Position numbers and translations under genes: made by a program. The notes below the pieces were generated by a model. It searched no databases. It saw nothing but the letters and a program-made list of their open reading frames with translations, and was not told where the DNA came from. Shown one piece after another: positions 8,201 to 16,749 of a stretch of 39,102 nucleotides of DNA. The number at the start of each line of letters is the position of its first letter. The stretch's first letter is position 1. Source of the DNA: Negativicutes bacterium (lineage in GTDB: Bacteria > Bacillota > Negativicutes > Sporomusales > JAOACF01); NCBI GenBank assembly GCA_026417995.1, contig JAOACF010000008.1, positions 1-39,102 on the forward strand. The letters are read 5' to 3'.

Positions 8201-8825
8201 CGCTAATTTCATCTACGGGGCCCTCGCCGCCGCATAACAGTAATTTTAAATACTGCTTATCGCCATCGGACTCGATATCGTAAGCGACTATTTGACCGGC
8301 AGTACGAACCGTGCCATATGTAATTGCAACGGGGTTTCCCTGTCCTTGCATGGACTGAATTTTCCCCCACGAATATGTGGGGCTGTCCTGTTGGTTTTCG
8401 ATTTTGGGCGGCGGAAACAGGTGATTGATAACCATACCGCCAAGCACCATAGTCGCTGTGGCCGCTAGCCTTCCAGCCATCGTCAGCTTCGCGCCGGCAG
8501 CGCCAAATTTGGCTCCAGATACAACATTGCCTACACCTGCAGACACGAACATTAAAGCTACACTTGCCAATATTTGCAATATGTTTTTCTTCCCGCCGGA
8601 TTTCCCGACTACCGGACACACGCCCACGAAATCCCCTGGCAAGGGGGTGATTGTCGTATACTCTGCCGGCTCAATTGTCCGCCCGTTATGGCATACAACC
8701 AAGTCCTCTAACTTCATTCCCAAATCCGAAACATACGAAAAAAGCGGCTGCCCCGTACAGGCAGTAGGCTTAATTTCCCGTTGGTGAGGTTTAAACGGAT
8801 TTCTTAGTATCGCTAAATTTATCAT
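5265..8825 (-). CDS. Tail tip / host specificity protein, lambda gpJ-like
   Basis: 1186 aa; gpJ-like N-terminus (NPTYSWGKIQSMQGQGNPVAITYG-type region), Fn3-like C-terminal region; follows K/L/M-like genes. Confidence 0.9.
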   Translation of the reverse strand: MINLAILRNPFKPHQREIKPTACTGQPLFSYVSDLGMKLEDLVVCHNGRTIEPAEYTTITPLPGDFVGVCPVVGKSGGKKNILQILASVALMFVSAGVGNVVSGAKFGAAGAKLTMAGRLAATATMVLGGMVINHLFPPPKIENQQDSPTYSWGKIQSMQGQGNPVAITYGTVRTAGQIVAYDIESDGDKQYLKLLLCGGEGPVDEISDILINDQPVSNYKDIIVETRLGTNDQTVIQNFNDTFANQDIGTELLVDGSWVTRITDGNGGQGLRVTLEFPYGLYFIDDKGRKKNATVKILAQYRKEGTAWQDWAEWEITAAKNSGVYRKAFRIDNLPIGRYEVRLQCTYKSGEDPQHYATRVYWSELSHIIYDDFSRPGKVLVGIKALATDQLSGSIPNITWLQKRNYVNVWDANTQQYVLKPATNPAWACYDLIHRCKLLKNVQTDLDEFTVFGVPASRMDYQAFVDWAEFCDYVIDAQTGEKRCTVNIILDSISDLWGALRNIEICGRGKIVLKGTRFSAVCDKPSDPVMLFTMGNIVPNTFQEEFLPLKDRANAIEITFFNKDKGYQRDVLTVYGDDYDSVDAVPVVAQITLPGVTTVSEAYRAGKYRLKLNKYLIRTCSWEADIDALACQVGDVVNFAHDVPEWGQSGRIVSVERIVTDHITDEVRLDRMVLLEPGKAYALAIRLEDDRLLEVPVKGVTVNTETDIVTMQEPFETLPKRDDIYSFGLVNMVTKPLRLLYLTRSGDMRRKLTALEYIPEVYSEATDIPVINYSGAANAVTNVAVSGRVSGDDLFLDITWTPSRLYNGARILIDGQKVGEVGADKTSISIPVILFKLYEVSVVALDIFGNAGTATTMNYVFVDPGSGIGTPPPDITYFAVSVLAAQVLFSLKLASADYANTNIIGIEFRRGDSWESAQLVSRGAAGNDEATAPAYKGTHRYWAAAYNHYGYSANPISDVITIDTMPEKEKVLEYYSYDDGNRTITGDYAAIGTFTVQKTALTYTAIMTMPWSTLQSTRLLSPTVGTYTITGDVIDIGKVAQVLIAPEETWFVTPDAPSLYEIQTSVNGTDWSDWKLLTSGLISLRYFKIRFTVCGVNRCGMLRDVKIVVSAKTQTLKIENVAVPVGGVDITFNPPFIFKPAIVVTPSNNAYTPQKTLETNAGFKVQLFNGSTEVSGITDIVAIGF

Positions 8826-9213
8826 AGTTCACCCACCCCGGTATGTAAAATCCCTCAATGCGGCGCCGCCAAACAGGACTTTCAATTCTGTCGATATTAA
8901 CGCCCACGCGCTCGCGGGTATGAATAAACCTGCCGCCACCGATATAAACGCCGGTATGGTTGCAAAATATGGGCGAATTAAAGCGCATAACTACTAAAGC
9001 CGGTACCGGAACATTAGGCCAACGACATTCAATCCAGTTTGGTTTTGCTTCCGCTATTTGGCAGTCAATTCTGGTCGCATCCTCGCAGGAAATTTTGTAA
9101 TCCGGCAGATCAATGCCGTATTTTTTAAACACCCACTGCGCAAGGCCGTAGCAATCCATACCGGTTAAGTCCCGGCCGCCGTTAACAAAGGGGACGCCGA
9201 TTAAATTATGCAT
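8791..9213 (-). CDS. Tail assembly protein with NlpC/P60-like domain (lambda gpK-like)
   Basis: MDCYGLAQWVFKKYGIDLP...CNHTGVYIGGGRFIHT; start moved to MHNLIG by GGAGGCATCTATG. Confidence 0.85.
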   Translation of the reverse strand: MHNLIGVPFVNGGRDLTGMDCYGLAQWVFKKYGIDLPDYKISCEDATRIDCQIAEAKPNWIECRWPNVPVPALVVMRFNSPIFCNHTGVYIGGGRFIHTRERVGVNIDRIESPVWRRRIEGFYIPGWVNYDKFSDTKKSV

Positions 9214-9823
9214 AGATGCCTCCGGCGGGGATCGCGGGCTCTCCCCCAAAGCGTACCGAATTTCCCCGCTGCCGACAGTGGGCAAGTGTTTTATTGCAAG
9301 CAGGATAAGTTGCCTTAACCGCCGCGGAAACCCCGCATTCAATTCCCCCATAAGTAAACGGACAAAAGTCTTTTAGATACCTGCGCTCCGGCACCCTGCG
9401 CCGCGATGGATCGTCTCCGCCCAGGATAAAATATACCCACTGCGTGTCCGTCTTGGTTGCTACGACGGTAAATGTTTCTTCGATTTCAGGGTCTGTAAGG
9501 TCTAAATGCTCTGAATGAACCACCCGCAATGTTACCGATGCGCCTATACCGCCGTTACTCTCTTCGAGATAGCGCTGGATAGTACGCAGCACGTTGCTGA
9601 CTTTTACCGTGACCTGCGGTAACTCTCCTTTACTGTCTTCAGATACATCTTCAAGCTCAAATGGAAATGCGATCCAGGTTTGGCCGTTCCAGATGATGTC
9701 TTCGGTATTCCGGCAAATGCGAATAATAGTAGTGCCGATCGCAATCTCTAAGAGCACCAGCCAGGCGCCATCAGACGAGAGTTTGTTTTTCTCCAGAATT
9801 GCTGCAACTGAGAGGTTACGCAT
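9206..9823 (-). CDS. Minor tail protein, lambda gpL-like
   Basis: 205 aa; C-terminal Cys pattern CPFTYGGIEC...YPACNKTLAHCRQRGNSVRFGGEPAIP; position between M-like and K-like genes. Confidence 0.85.
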   Translation of the reverse strand: MRNLSVAAILEKNKLSSDGAWLVLLEIAIGTTIIRICRNTEDIIWNGQTWIAFPFELEDVSEDSKGELPQVTVKVSNVLRTIQRYLEESNGGIGASVTLRVVHSEHLDLTDPEIEETFTVVATKTDTQWVYFILGGDDPSRRRVPERRYLKDFCPFTYGGIECGVSAAVKATYPACNKTLAHCRQRGNSVRFGGEPAIPAGGIYA

Positions 9824-10169
9824 TTTTCTTTACCCCTCGTATAGTTATTTCTCCGGAATACCCATAAATGGTAAACTGAAAAGGTGATATGCTTACGATT
9901 TTTACAATGTACACTGTGCCAACCGTCGGGTCGGGATGCGTCCACTCAAACTCAACACTGCCTACTTTGACCTGTGCGAGAAACTCTTTGAGCAGATCAT
10001 ATTTAGCTTTAGGTAAATTTTTAAATCTTAAAACAAAGCTTTCACGCATTCTCGTATATCGCGGCCTAGTCTGTTCACTACCATCTTCGAACGGCGTACG
10101 TATTGTCGGGTCTTCAGTTATATGATCAAGCGGAAAGCTCGGGATAATCGAAGCAGGCCATATTAACAC
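9816..10169 (-). CDS. Minor tail protein, lambda gpM-like
   Basis: 117 aa; position between tape measure and gpL-like gene; RPRYTRMRESFVLRFKNL. Confidence 0.75.
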   Translation of the reverse strand: MLIWPASIIPSFPLDHITEDPTIRTPFEDGSEQTRPRYTRMRESFVLRFKNLPKAKYDLLKEFLAQVKVGSVEFEWTHPDPTVGTVYIVKIVSISPFQFTIYGYSGEITIRGVKKNA

Positions 10170-10173
10170 AACA

Positions 10174-12864
10174 TCACCTCATCCTTTGAGCTACGGTGCC
10201 AGCAAGTGCATCACCGAAGCCACCCTTGTTTGTATAAGCAGCACTTACAACGACATCGAGAATATATGTTTCCCCATCAAAACGGCTTTCCTCCCGATCA
10301 ACTTTCAATTTTTCACCGGAATTATTGATTACATTTACAGTAACCTTCGTTTGGCTGGCTCCGAGCATTTGCGACATCTGCGCCGGCGTTTTGATACTGC
10401 CAGGCACGGAGGGGACAAAGAACTCTTGCTCCCGTTCATTAATCATGTAAAGATGTCCGGGATAAACCGGGCCTCCACTAGCACGATGCTCTGGCTCTGC
10501 TATATATGTCCAGTAATCGTTCCCGGTAGTTCGGGCACGCGCAGAACCTCCACCGCCACCGCCACCGCCACCTCCACCGCCGCCAAACATGTCGCCTAGC
10601 AATCCAGTAAACCAGCTTCTTATTGGCTGCATGATATACTGCTGATACACAATTTCAGCGAACATGCTAATAATCGAGTTTTTGAGATCGAGAATAGTTC
10701 CCTTAATCCCTTCCGACATCGTTTCTGCGCCGGTCATCATGGCTTTAAAGTGACCGCTGGTCGCGGAGTTAATATCATCCCATGTACTGACCATCAAATT
10801 TTTATAATTGTATTGCTGGTTTTGGATCTCTTGGATTGCTAGGCCGGCTGCAGTAGCGATATCGCGACTGCCGATTTCATTAAGCTTCTCAATCGCTTCT
10901 GCTTTTTCGCGCTCAAGCCGAATACGCTCAGCTTTGTTCTCCTTCGCCTTAACGATCTCGGCATCCAGCGTCTTGATCTTGGCTTCCAACTCTTTGCGGT
11001 TCAGCGCGTCGATTTCAGATTGCTTTTTCCCTGCGAGAATGCTTAGCAGCGAATTATGTTGAACGTTTAAATCATACTGACGCAACAAGCTATCCCGAAC
11101 AGCGTTTTCTTTTTCCTTCTCAGCTTCTTTTTTCTTCGCTGCAGCCCAGGCGTCGGCTGCAGCTTCGTCACCTGTCGCTTTCCAGCGCTCTTCCCGTTCT
11201 TTTTCGATTGCTTCCAGAGCCGCCCCATACTTAGCCTCGGCAGCCGACTTTTCATCCCCGATGATTTCAGCATTAATCTGGGATATTTCGTTCTGCAAGG
11301 ACTTCAAAGCCCGGGTCTGTTCATCGGTATACTTCTTGGTCATTGCATCATTGTATTGCTGCATTAAGCTTTCTAAATCGGCGGTATCAATACCGTATTC
11401 CTTAAACTTGGCCGCCTTAACCGCCAGCTCGCCTTGCATCTTTTCTACTTCATCGGCGACTTTGAGCAATTGATACGACAAAGTAGTTCCCGTTTCTTGC
11501 GCAATTTTTTCCTGCAGGCTGCGAAACATATTATCGAGCTTATTTTGAAGTTCCTGACGCTCTTGCTCAGGATCCTTGCCGCCCTGCTTAATTGGATCGC
11601 GCAGCCCTGGCGATGTTGCCGCATTTTTAAGTCGCTCCGCCTCAAGTTGCGTTTGGAGATACTCACGCTTGGCCGGTGAGTTCATGGTATCAAGATAAAG
11701 GCTATCACCTTTTAAACTCCAGGCTTGGCTTTGGTTTTCTTGATAGGCAGCATACTCTTCCGGCGTCATCTTCCGCCAACCGCCCAAAGCATCCGGCGAT
11801 TTAACGCTATATTCGGTTCTCCACCCGCCCTGGCCGTCACGAACGCGGTCAGCCCGGATCTCTCCGCCACCGCCGTAACCGGGAACACGGTTACTCGCAT
11901 CTATGTGCTCATTAAGCTTTAGTGTGGCAAGCGCAATTGTTGTTGCAAGAATTCCCCAGGGGCCAGCCAAAGCGCCTACACGCAAGCCCATTGTTTCTAA
12001 AACTTTAATGGCTTTTTGGCTTGTGTATATCCATAAGCCTACTTCAACAGCGTTTGTAACAATAGCGACTGTACTCTTACGTGTACTCTCATCCCATAGC
12101 AGGTATTTATCAATTAAGTTTTCAACTGTGGTCAGCTTCTGATCCATCACCGGCAACAAATCATTGCCGATAGCTGTCGAGAGTTTATGCGCAATACCGG
12201 TGGCGCTATTTAAACGCCGCTCAAAGTTTTCCCATGCAGCGGTTGTTTCGTTATTGATAATCAAGCCTTGTTTCTGAGCTTTATCGGTAAGTTTCTTGAT
12301 CTGTTCATCAGTCAGGTTGAGCATATCGTTGATCTTATAACCTGACCTACCGAATAATTCCATCTGTATTCGGGTTTTCTCAGCGCCGCCTTCCATCTCC
12401 CGGAGGTAGGCGGCTGTCTTACGATATATTTCATAGGAGTTTTTGCCTTCTAAGTCCTGAAGAGTAAATCCCATGCGAGAGAAGATGTCATTGGCTTTAT
12501 CACCTTGCTTTTTCATCTCGTCAATGGATTCTGAAATCTGCCGGCCGAATTTGGCGAAATAGCCTGCCGCCTCTTCAGTCGCAACCCCAGTGTATTTTCC
12601 AATTACTAAAAGTTTAGACGCATCTTCAGCGGCCGCGCCCGTAGCATCGGCAACCTCATCAACAGCAAGCGCCCAGTTTTTGGCGGCTCCGGCAAATTGC
12701 GATACATACTGAAACACCGCTGGCGCGCCTTCCAGCAGAAGGTATGCATCCCGCAGTTTGGTCAGTTCGCTGCATAATGTTACGGCACTTTGCTTTATCT
12801 GTTGAAACGTCCTCGATGAAGTATCCTTTGCAGACACCTCGATCTGTACTTTTTTGCTCGCCAC
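10174..12864 (-). CDS. Tail tape measure protein
   Basis: 896 aa; long helical/coiled-coil regions; C-terminal poly-Gly then ASGGPVYPGHLYMINEREQEFFVPSVPG. Confidence 0.9.
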   Translation of the reverse strand: MASKKVQIEVSAKDTSSRTFQQIKQSAVTLCSELTKLRDAYLLLEGAPAVFQYVSQFAGAAKNWALAVDEVADATGAAAEDASKLLVIGKYTGVATEEAAGYFAKFGRQISESIDEMKKQGDKANDIFSRMGFTLQDLEGKNSYEIYRKTAAYLREMEGGAEKTRIQMELFGRSGYKINDMLNLTDEQIKKLTDKAQKQGLIINNETTAAWENFERRLNSATGIAHKLSTAIGNDLLPVMDQKLTTVENLIDKYLLWDESTRKSTVAIVTNAVEVGLWIYTSQKAIKVLETMGLRVGALAGPWGILATTIALATLKLNEHIDASNRVPGYGGGGEIRADRVRDGQGGWRTEYSVKSPDALGGWRKMTPEEYAAYQENQSQAWSLKGDSLYLDTMNSPAKREYLQTQLEAERLKNAATSPGLRDPIKQGGKDPEQERQELQNKLDNMFRSLQEKIAQETGTTLSYQLLKVADEVEKMQGELAVKAAKFKEYGIDTADLESLMQQYNDAMTKKYTDEQTRALKSLQNEISQINAEIIGDEKSAAEAKYGAALEAIEKEREERWKATGDEAAADAWAAAKKKEAEKEKENAVRDSLLRQYDLNVQHNSLLSILAGKKQSEIDALNRKELEAKIKTLDAEIVKAKENKAERIRLEREKAEAIEKLNEIGSRDIATAAGLAIQEIQNQQYNYKNLMVSTWDDINSATSGHFKAMMTGAETMSEGIKGTILDLKNSIISMFAEIVYQQYIMQPIRSWFTGLLGDMFGGGGGGGGGGGGGSARARTTGNDYWTYIAEPEHRASGGPVYPGHLYMINEREQEFFVPSVPGSIKTPAQMSQMLGASQTKVTVNVINNSGEKLKVDREESRFDGETYILDVVVSAAYTNKGGFGDALAGTVAQRMR

Positions 12865-12898
12865 ATCATCACCCCCCTTATTTCACTGGAAATAATTA

Positions 12899-12907
12899 TG
12901 ATATAAT
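12899..12907 (+). promoter_or_regulatory. Extended -10 promoter for the plus-strand moron
   Basis: TGATATAAT 45 bp upstream of the ATG; RBS GGAAAGGAG follows. Confidence 0.65.
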
Positions 12908-12951
12908 AAAATCAAAACAAATTTACCCAGATCGCGGAAAGGAGCATTGAA

Positions 12952-13284
12952 ATGAGAGATAATCTTTATTCAACTGCTGCTAAAAAATCTCCCGTAACCG
13001 GATTCGGCCGCGGACTTTTAAAAGGATTACTTTTCGGGATGTTATTCCTTACGGCGGGTTTTTTCTTATACATTATCGGCTTTAATTATGTCGGTTGGTT
13101 CTGCATGATTTTCGGCATCATTCTTCCGTTTATCGCCCCACTAGCAGGAGCAGCAAACAATATACACGGCGAATGCCCTTACTGCTCAAATGATATAAAC
13201 GCAATACCCAAAAACAACGCGATTATTTGTAGAACGTGCAAAAATACTATTATCGTAAAAGATGGGCGACTCTGGTCGATATAA
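12952..13284 (+). CDS. Moron-type membrane protein with C-terminal zinc-ribbon-like domain
   Basis: 110 aa; two hydrophobic segments, then CPYCSNDINAIPKNNAIICRTCKN; opposite strand to surrounding tail genes. Confidence 0.8.
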   Translation: MRDNLYSTAAKKSPVTGFGRGLLKGLLFGMLFLTAGFFLYIIGFNYVGWFCMIFGIILPFIAPLAGAANNIHGECPYCSNDINAIPKNNAIICRTCKNTIIVKDGRLWSI

Positions 13285-13291
13285 AATGCGA

Positions 13292-13314
13292 GGCGGCTTA
13301 CTTAGCCGCCTTTT
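13292..13314. terminator. Intrinsic terminator
   Basis: GGCGGCT-TACTT-AGCCGCC followed by TTTTCTTG on the plus strand; also contains the stop of the minus-strand ORF 13298-13558. Confidence 0.75.
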
Positions 13315-13558
13315 CTTGTGTCTTTTTCATAGTGTAGTATTCAAGCTCCCGGATCTTCTCAAACAGTGCTGGCGTTATTTCTAGGCCGTAGATCTCAGCC
13401 ACGGTGTGCAGAGCGTTGTAATCTAACCCCACCGGGCCGTCAAATCCCATACGCCACTGCGTATTTACCCGGCACCACAGCCGCCAGGCCGGAACATTTT
13501 CTGGCAGAAGATCGGGCATTCGATCTGGGCAGTTTTCGCACTCGGTCTGAGATGCCAA
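13298..13558 (-). CDS. Tail assembly chaperone, frameshifted portion (gpT-like / DUF1799-like)
   Basis: 86 aa; in the -1 frame relative to the upstream gpG-like ORF; probably expressed as a G-T fusion. Confidence 0.75.
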   Translation of the reverse strand: MASQTECENCPDRMPDLLPENVPAWRLWCRVNTQWRMGFDGPVGLDYNALHTVAEIYGLEITPALFEKIRELEYYTMKKTQEKAAK

Positions 13559-13614
13559 TGAGCGGTGAGCTTCGCAATAAGCTGCACCGCCCCCTATGTG
13601 CCACTCCCAGACCT

Positions 13615-13899
13615 CTAGGAGTTTTTTGTCTCGATATCTCCCGGCAGCCTAATGCCGTATGTTTTTCTGAAAGTTAAGTCGCATAAATCATTGAGCGCAT
13701 CGCAAGGAACCTTACTAAAATCATGTCCTTTATAGATGTTATCTAAAATCCAATCGTGCATCTCTGCTGTCAGTCGCACAGGGTTTACTCTTTTATTACC
13801 GTCCATGAATACGGGATCAAACCCGGATGCACGGAAGGCCTTGAGTTCTTCCCTTGTCATTGCCCGAGCCTCAGGAATCTGGTAATTACCGTTATCCAC
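13615..13899 (-). CDS. Tail assembly chaperone, gpG-like
   Basis: GTG start after AAGGAGAGGAACATT; ends just after slippery A_AAA_AAC; located between major tail protein and tape measure. Confidence 0.75.
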   Translation of the reverse strand: MDNGNYQIPEARAMTREELKAFRASGFDPVFMDGNKRVNPVRLTAEMHDWILDNIYKGHDFSKVPCDALNDLCDLTFRKTYGIRLPGDIETKNS

Positions 13900-13912
13900 A
13901 ATGTTCCTCTCC

Positions 13913-14869
13913 TTATGCTGTCGTGTACGATGCCTGGGAATTAATGAGTGTTGCCACAATCACTGAATTGCCAACACCTGATTGATAGAACGCACGGTAC
14001 GGCAGTTCAATTAATATGCCTTTGCTGCCGGATATGCCGGGCGAATTCCGTTCGTAAATGACCTCTTCCATGAAGAATTCCAGGCTATGCGTGCCATTTG
14101 TCAGCTTCAGTTTTAAACTGCTGGTTGTATCGTTAATAGCTTTATCTAGTAGTGTTTTATTTTTGAAAAAGGCGCGAATACTGCCGGACACTTGCACCAA
14201 ACCTTCGGCTATGCCAGCGCGCGTGCCCTGGCCGCCAATCGCGTAATAATCGCCGTCAAGACCGAAATCAATGTTCAGACTTGCGCTGACAATAATCGCG
14301 GAAGCGGCGCCGCCTTCTTCTACACTGCCTTGAAAGTTTGAAAACTTATTGCTTGCCGTGCTTGTTAAAGAGCTGTCAAACGAAGCAGCGTTAACAGTTT
14401 CTGTGGCACCTATAATGTCGATGCTGCCTGTTAGCTCTCCATCACCGCCAAGCTCCATAGAAAACTTGGATACCTTGCAGCCGTTATACAAAAAATAAGC
14501 TCCCGCATCCGGAAGCTGCCGTTCCACTAGGAAGGAAGGCATGTCATCATTCACTTTGAACACGTGAGTATACGGGGCTCCTGTACCGGTTGTCGTCGGT
14601 GCGCCGAACATGGCTGCTAGCAGATAACCGATAGGGATTTCCTGTATCGGCACCACTAGCCCGCCGGACACATCAATATTACCACGCCCCGGCCGCACCG
14701 GGTCGCGACGGCCAGTAATTGTGGCCGGCTCTATGATATTTTGCTTAGCGCTCAAAGTCTCGCTGTTAATCGGCAGCAAAATTCCGTTAGGACTTACCGG
14801 GGTTTGACCGTACGTGGTTTCAAAGCAAAAGCCGATTTGGCCTTTACTGCCTCTGGCTGTAACTGTCAC
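13913..14869 (-). CDS. Major tail (tube) protein
   Basis: 318 aa; GQIGFCFETTYGQTPVSPNGILLPINSETL...; beta-rich, correct gene order. Confidence 0.85.
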   Translation of the reverse strand: MTVTARGSKGQIGFCFETTYGQTPVSPNGILLPINSETLSAKQNIIEPATITGRRDPVRPGRGNIDVSGGLVVPIQEIPIGYLLAAMFGAPTTTGTGAPYTHVFKVNDDMPSFLVERQLPDAGAYFLYNGCKVSKFSMELGGDGELTGSIDIIGATETVNAASFDSSLTSTASNKFSNFQGSVEEGGAASAIIVSASLNIDFGLDGDYYAIGGQGTRAGIAEGLVQVSGSIRAFFKNKTLLDKAINDTTSSLKLKLTNGTHSLEFFMEEVIYERNSPGISGSKGILIELPYRAFYQSGVGNSVIVATLINSQASYTTA

Positions 14870-14888
14870 ATGATTTCACCTCACTGTG

Positions 14889-15365
14889 TTAATATTCAAT
14901 CGTCGCTCCAATGGGCGGTGTAATATCAATCTCTAAATCCATGCGCCCGGGGATCTGCGGGAAAAACTCAACCGCCTCAAGATCATAAAATACCCGTGAC
15001 ACCGGATTATCAGACGATGCTTCTGCCAGCGCTCCCCAGATTAATTGCCCTAAATGGTCAGATTCAAAAACGCCTGGATATTTCACAATCCCAGGCGTTG
15101 ACGTGTCTACTGTTTCATTCACGATTGACCAACCTACAGATGCCCGATAGGTAAAAGTGTCCTGTTCTAGTCCCTCATCTTTGTTGCCGGGAAACAGTAT
15201 TATCACTGGACAATCCTTTAGCGTTGGCGGTTTTTTCTGATTGAAGCCAATATATATCATTGGTTCTTTGCCGTATGTTTCGAGACAAAAATCTCTGATT
15301 GTGGTATTTGTAGCAAGAATATCCGCCCATTTTTGCATAATGGAAGACAGGGTGATTGTTTGCAT
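14889..15365 (-). CDS. Tail terminator/completion-like protein
   Basis: 158 aa; gene order. Confidence 0.6.
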   Translation of the reverse strand: MQTITLSSIMQKWADILATNTTIRDFCLETYGKEPMIYIGFNQKKPPTLKDCPVIILFPGNKDEGLEQDTFTYRASVGWSIVNETVDTSTPGIVKYPGVFESDHLGQLIWGALAEASSDNPVSRVFYDLEAVEFFPQIPGRMDLEIDITPPIGATIEY

Positions 15366-15373
15366 AGCTCACC

Positions 15374-16003
15374 TCATATACTGGCCGCCCAAGAAAAGCC
15401 GCCGCCTCGTACCCGGTAAATTGCTTTCGGTTTTTTCGGATCGGAGCGGGTGCTTTGGCCTGTCCAATAATCGAAGATTTTTTGTTCAAAATATTTCGGG
15501 ATAATGGGTTCTAGCACCTGATACATTGGATCGTAAGTAGGCCTGGCCGGTATTTTTACCTCATTGGTCGCTTTGGATATTGGTATCCCGGCCGCCCAAA
15601 ACATTCGCCGCATCTTGGGCGTAATAACACGACTATGCCCGCCTTCCTGCATTTCGCCGAGCCACTGAGCACTATCCGATAGCCAGCCAATAATAACGCT
15701 TCCCGAGCCGTCTTTGCCAACGTTTTTTTTGTCGTAGCCAACGGCTTGTAGTAACTTTCCAAGCGGCCTATACGTTCTAAACGACTTACGGCCCATTAAC
15801 TCATCAATAGCCCGACGGCGTTTAGCAGTCATGCCTTTAGCGTATGAATGCCCGCCCGGAGCCCGAGAACGGATGCCTTTTTTGACTTCCTGCTGCACCA
15901 TCCATCCGGTTGACTTTAATGCCCAACGGCAATAGTTCGGGTTATTCTTTGCAATATCAGCAAGCCATGGTGTCGCCGTATCGAGTATTCTTACCGGCTC
16001 CAT
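15374..16003 (-). CDS. Minor tail / neck protein, gpZ or HK97 gp10-like
   Basis: 209 aa; ALKSTGWMVQQEVKKGIRSRAPGG; gene order. Confidence 0.65.
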   Translation of the reverse strand: MEPVRILDTATPWLADIAKNNPNYCRWALKSTGWMVQQEVKKGIRSRAPGGHSYAKGMTAKRRRAIDELMGRKSFRTYRPLGKLLQAVGYDKKNVGKDGSGSVIIGWLSDSAQWLGEMQEGGHSRVITPKMRRMFWAAGIPISKATNEVKIPARPTYDPMYQVLEPIIPKYFEQKIFDYWTGQSTRSDPKKPKAIYRVRGGGFSWAASI

Positions 16004-16007
16004 GCCA

Positions 16008-16337
16008 TCACCTCAACGGAAAAGCGCTTTCGTTGGCAATGCACTCCACCTGTTGCATCGCTAGATCACTCTCAATCACCCGCAGCACTTCCCAGCGCTT
16101 GCCCTTGTGGACAATTATGTCGCCGGCAGCGGGCTGCTGCACGTCGCTGACTGCAATCCAAAACTGCGCCCGGTCTGCGCTGCCTTCAGACGAGATTGTG
16201 TTCCCTTTGATGTTACTGGCACCAATCTCCGGAATAGCAACGATATTAGCTTCGTTATATTGAATAACTTCCGCAAATTCGTCTTGGCTTAAAAATACCG
16301 CCGTAGTATCGGCAAGTATTTGATCTTTCAACCCCAC
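16008..16337 (-). CDS. Head-tail connector-like protein
   Basis: 109 aa; gene order, beta-rich C-terminus (GDIIVHKGKRWEVLRVIESD). Confidence 0.55.
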   Translation of the reverse strand: MGLKDQILADTTAVFLSQDEFAEVIQYNEANIVAIPEIGASNIKGNTISSEGSADRAQFWIAVSDVQQPAAGDIIVHKGKRWEVLRVIESDLAMQQVECIANESAFPLR

Positions 16338-16344
16338 AAAATCA

Positions 16345-16375
16345 CCCCTTTCAGGGGAGGGGCCATAAGGCCCCT
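16345..16375 (-). other. Tandem mRNA hairpins downstream of the decoration-like gene
   Basis: AGGGGCC-ATAA-GGCCCCT (16358-16375) next to CCCCT-TTC-AGGGG (16345-16357); no good U-tract. Confidence 0.7.
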
Positions 16376-16701
16376 TAACCGATTTTTACTTTTGCAACAG
16401 TTCCCGCCAGCGCTTTAGCTTCAACGCACCAGCCGGCCGGGGTATTGTCTGTAGCTGTCTTGGTCAGCACACCATTCGTAGCATCCCAATACAGTGCCTC
16501 GCCAACCGCAAACGCGGCGTTGTTGACTGCAGGAAGCTCGTACACCCCCGTCACAGCGACAGAACCGATTCCGCTGACAGGAATATCCTCCAGCGCTACA
16601 CCAATGCGAGTAACAAGAGGAACAACGTCAAGATAACCTAATGCCGATGCGGCGGTATAGTCGATTACTTCGCCTTTTTGCACGAAAACAGCTTTACTCA
16701 T
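16375..16701 (-). CDS. Capsid decoration-like protein (DUF2190-like)
   Basis: 108 aa; VFVQKGEVIDYTAASALGYLDVVPL...FAVGEALYWDATNGVLTKT. Confidence 0.8.
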   Translation of the reverse strand: MSKAVFVQKGEVIDYTAASALGYLDVVPLVTRIGVALEDIPVSGIGSVAVTGVYELPAVNNAAFAVGEALYWDATNGVLTKTATDNTPAGWCVEAKALAGTVAKVKIG

Positions 16702-16729
16702 GTTTACACCTCCAAACTATTTGTTAGAA

Positions 16730-16749
16730 GGGGCCTAATATTAGGCCCC
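16730..16749 (-). other. 20-bp perfect palindrome between capsid and decoration genes
   Basis: GGGGCCTAATATTAGGCCCC; includes the capsid stop codon. Confidence 0.75.

Noticed and set aside
10808-11679. Plus-strand Ser/Leu-rich ORFs opposite the tape measure
   Set aside because: Typical antisense shadow of a helical Lys/Glu-rich gene.
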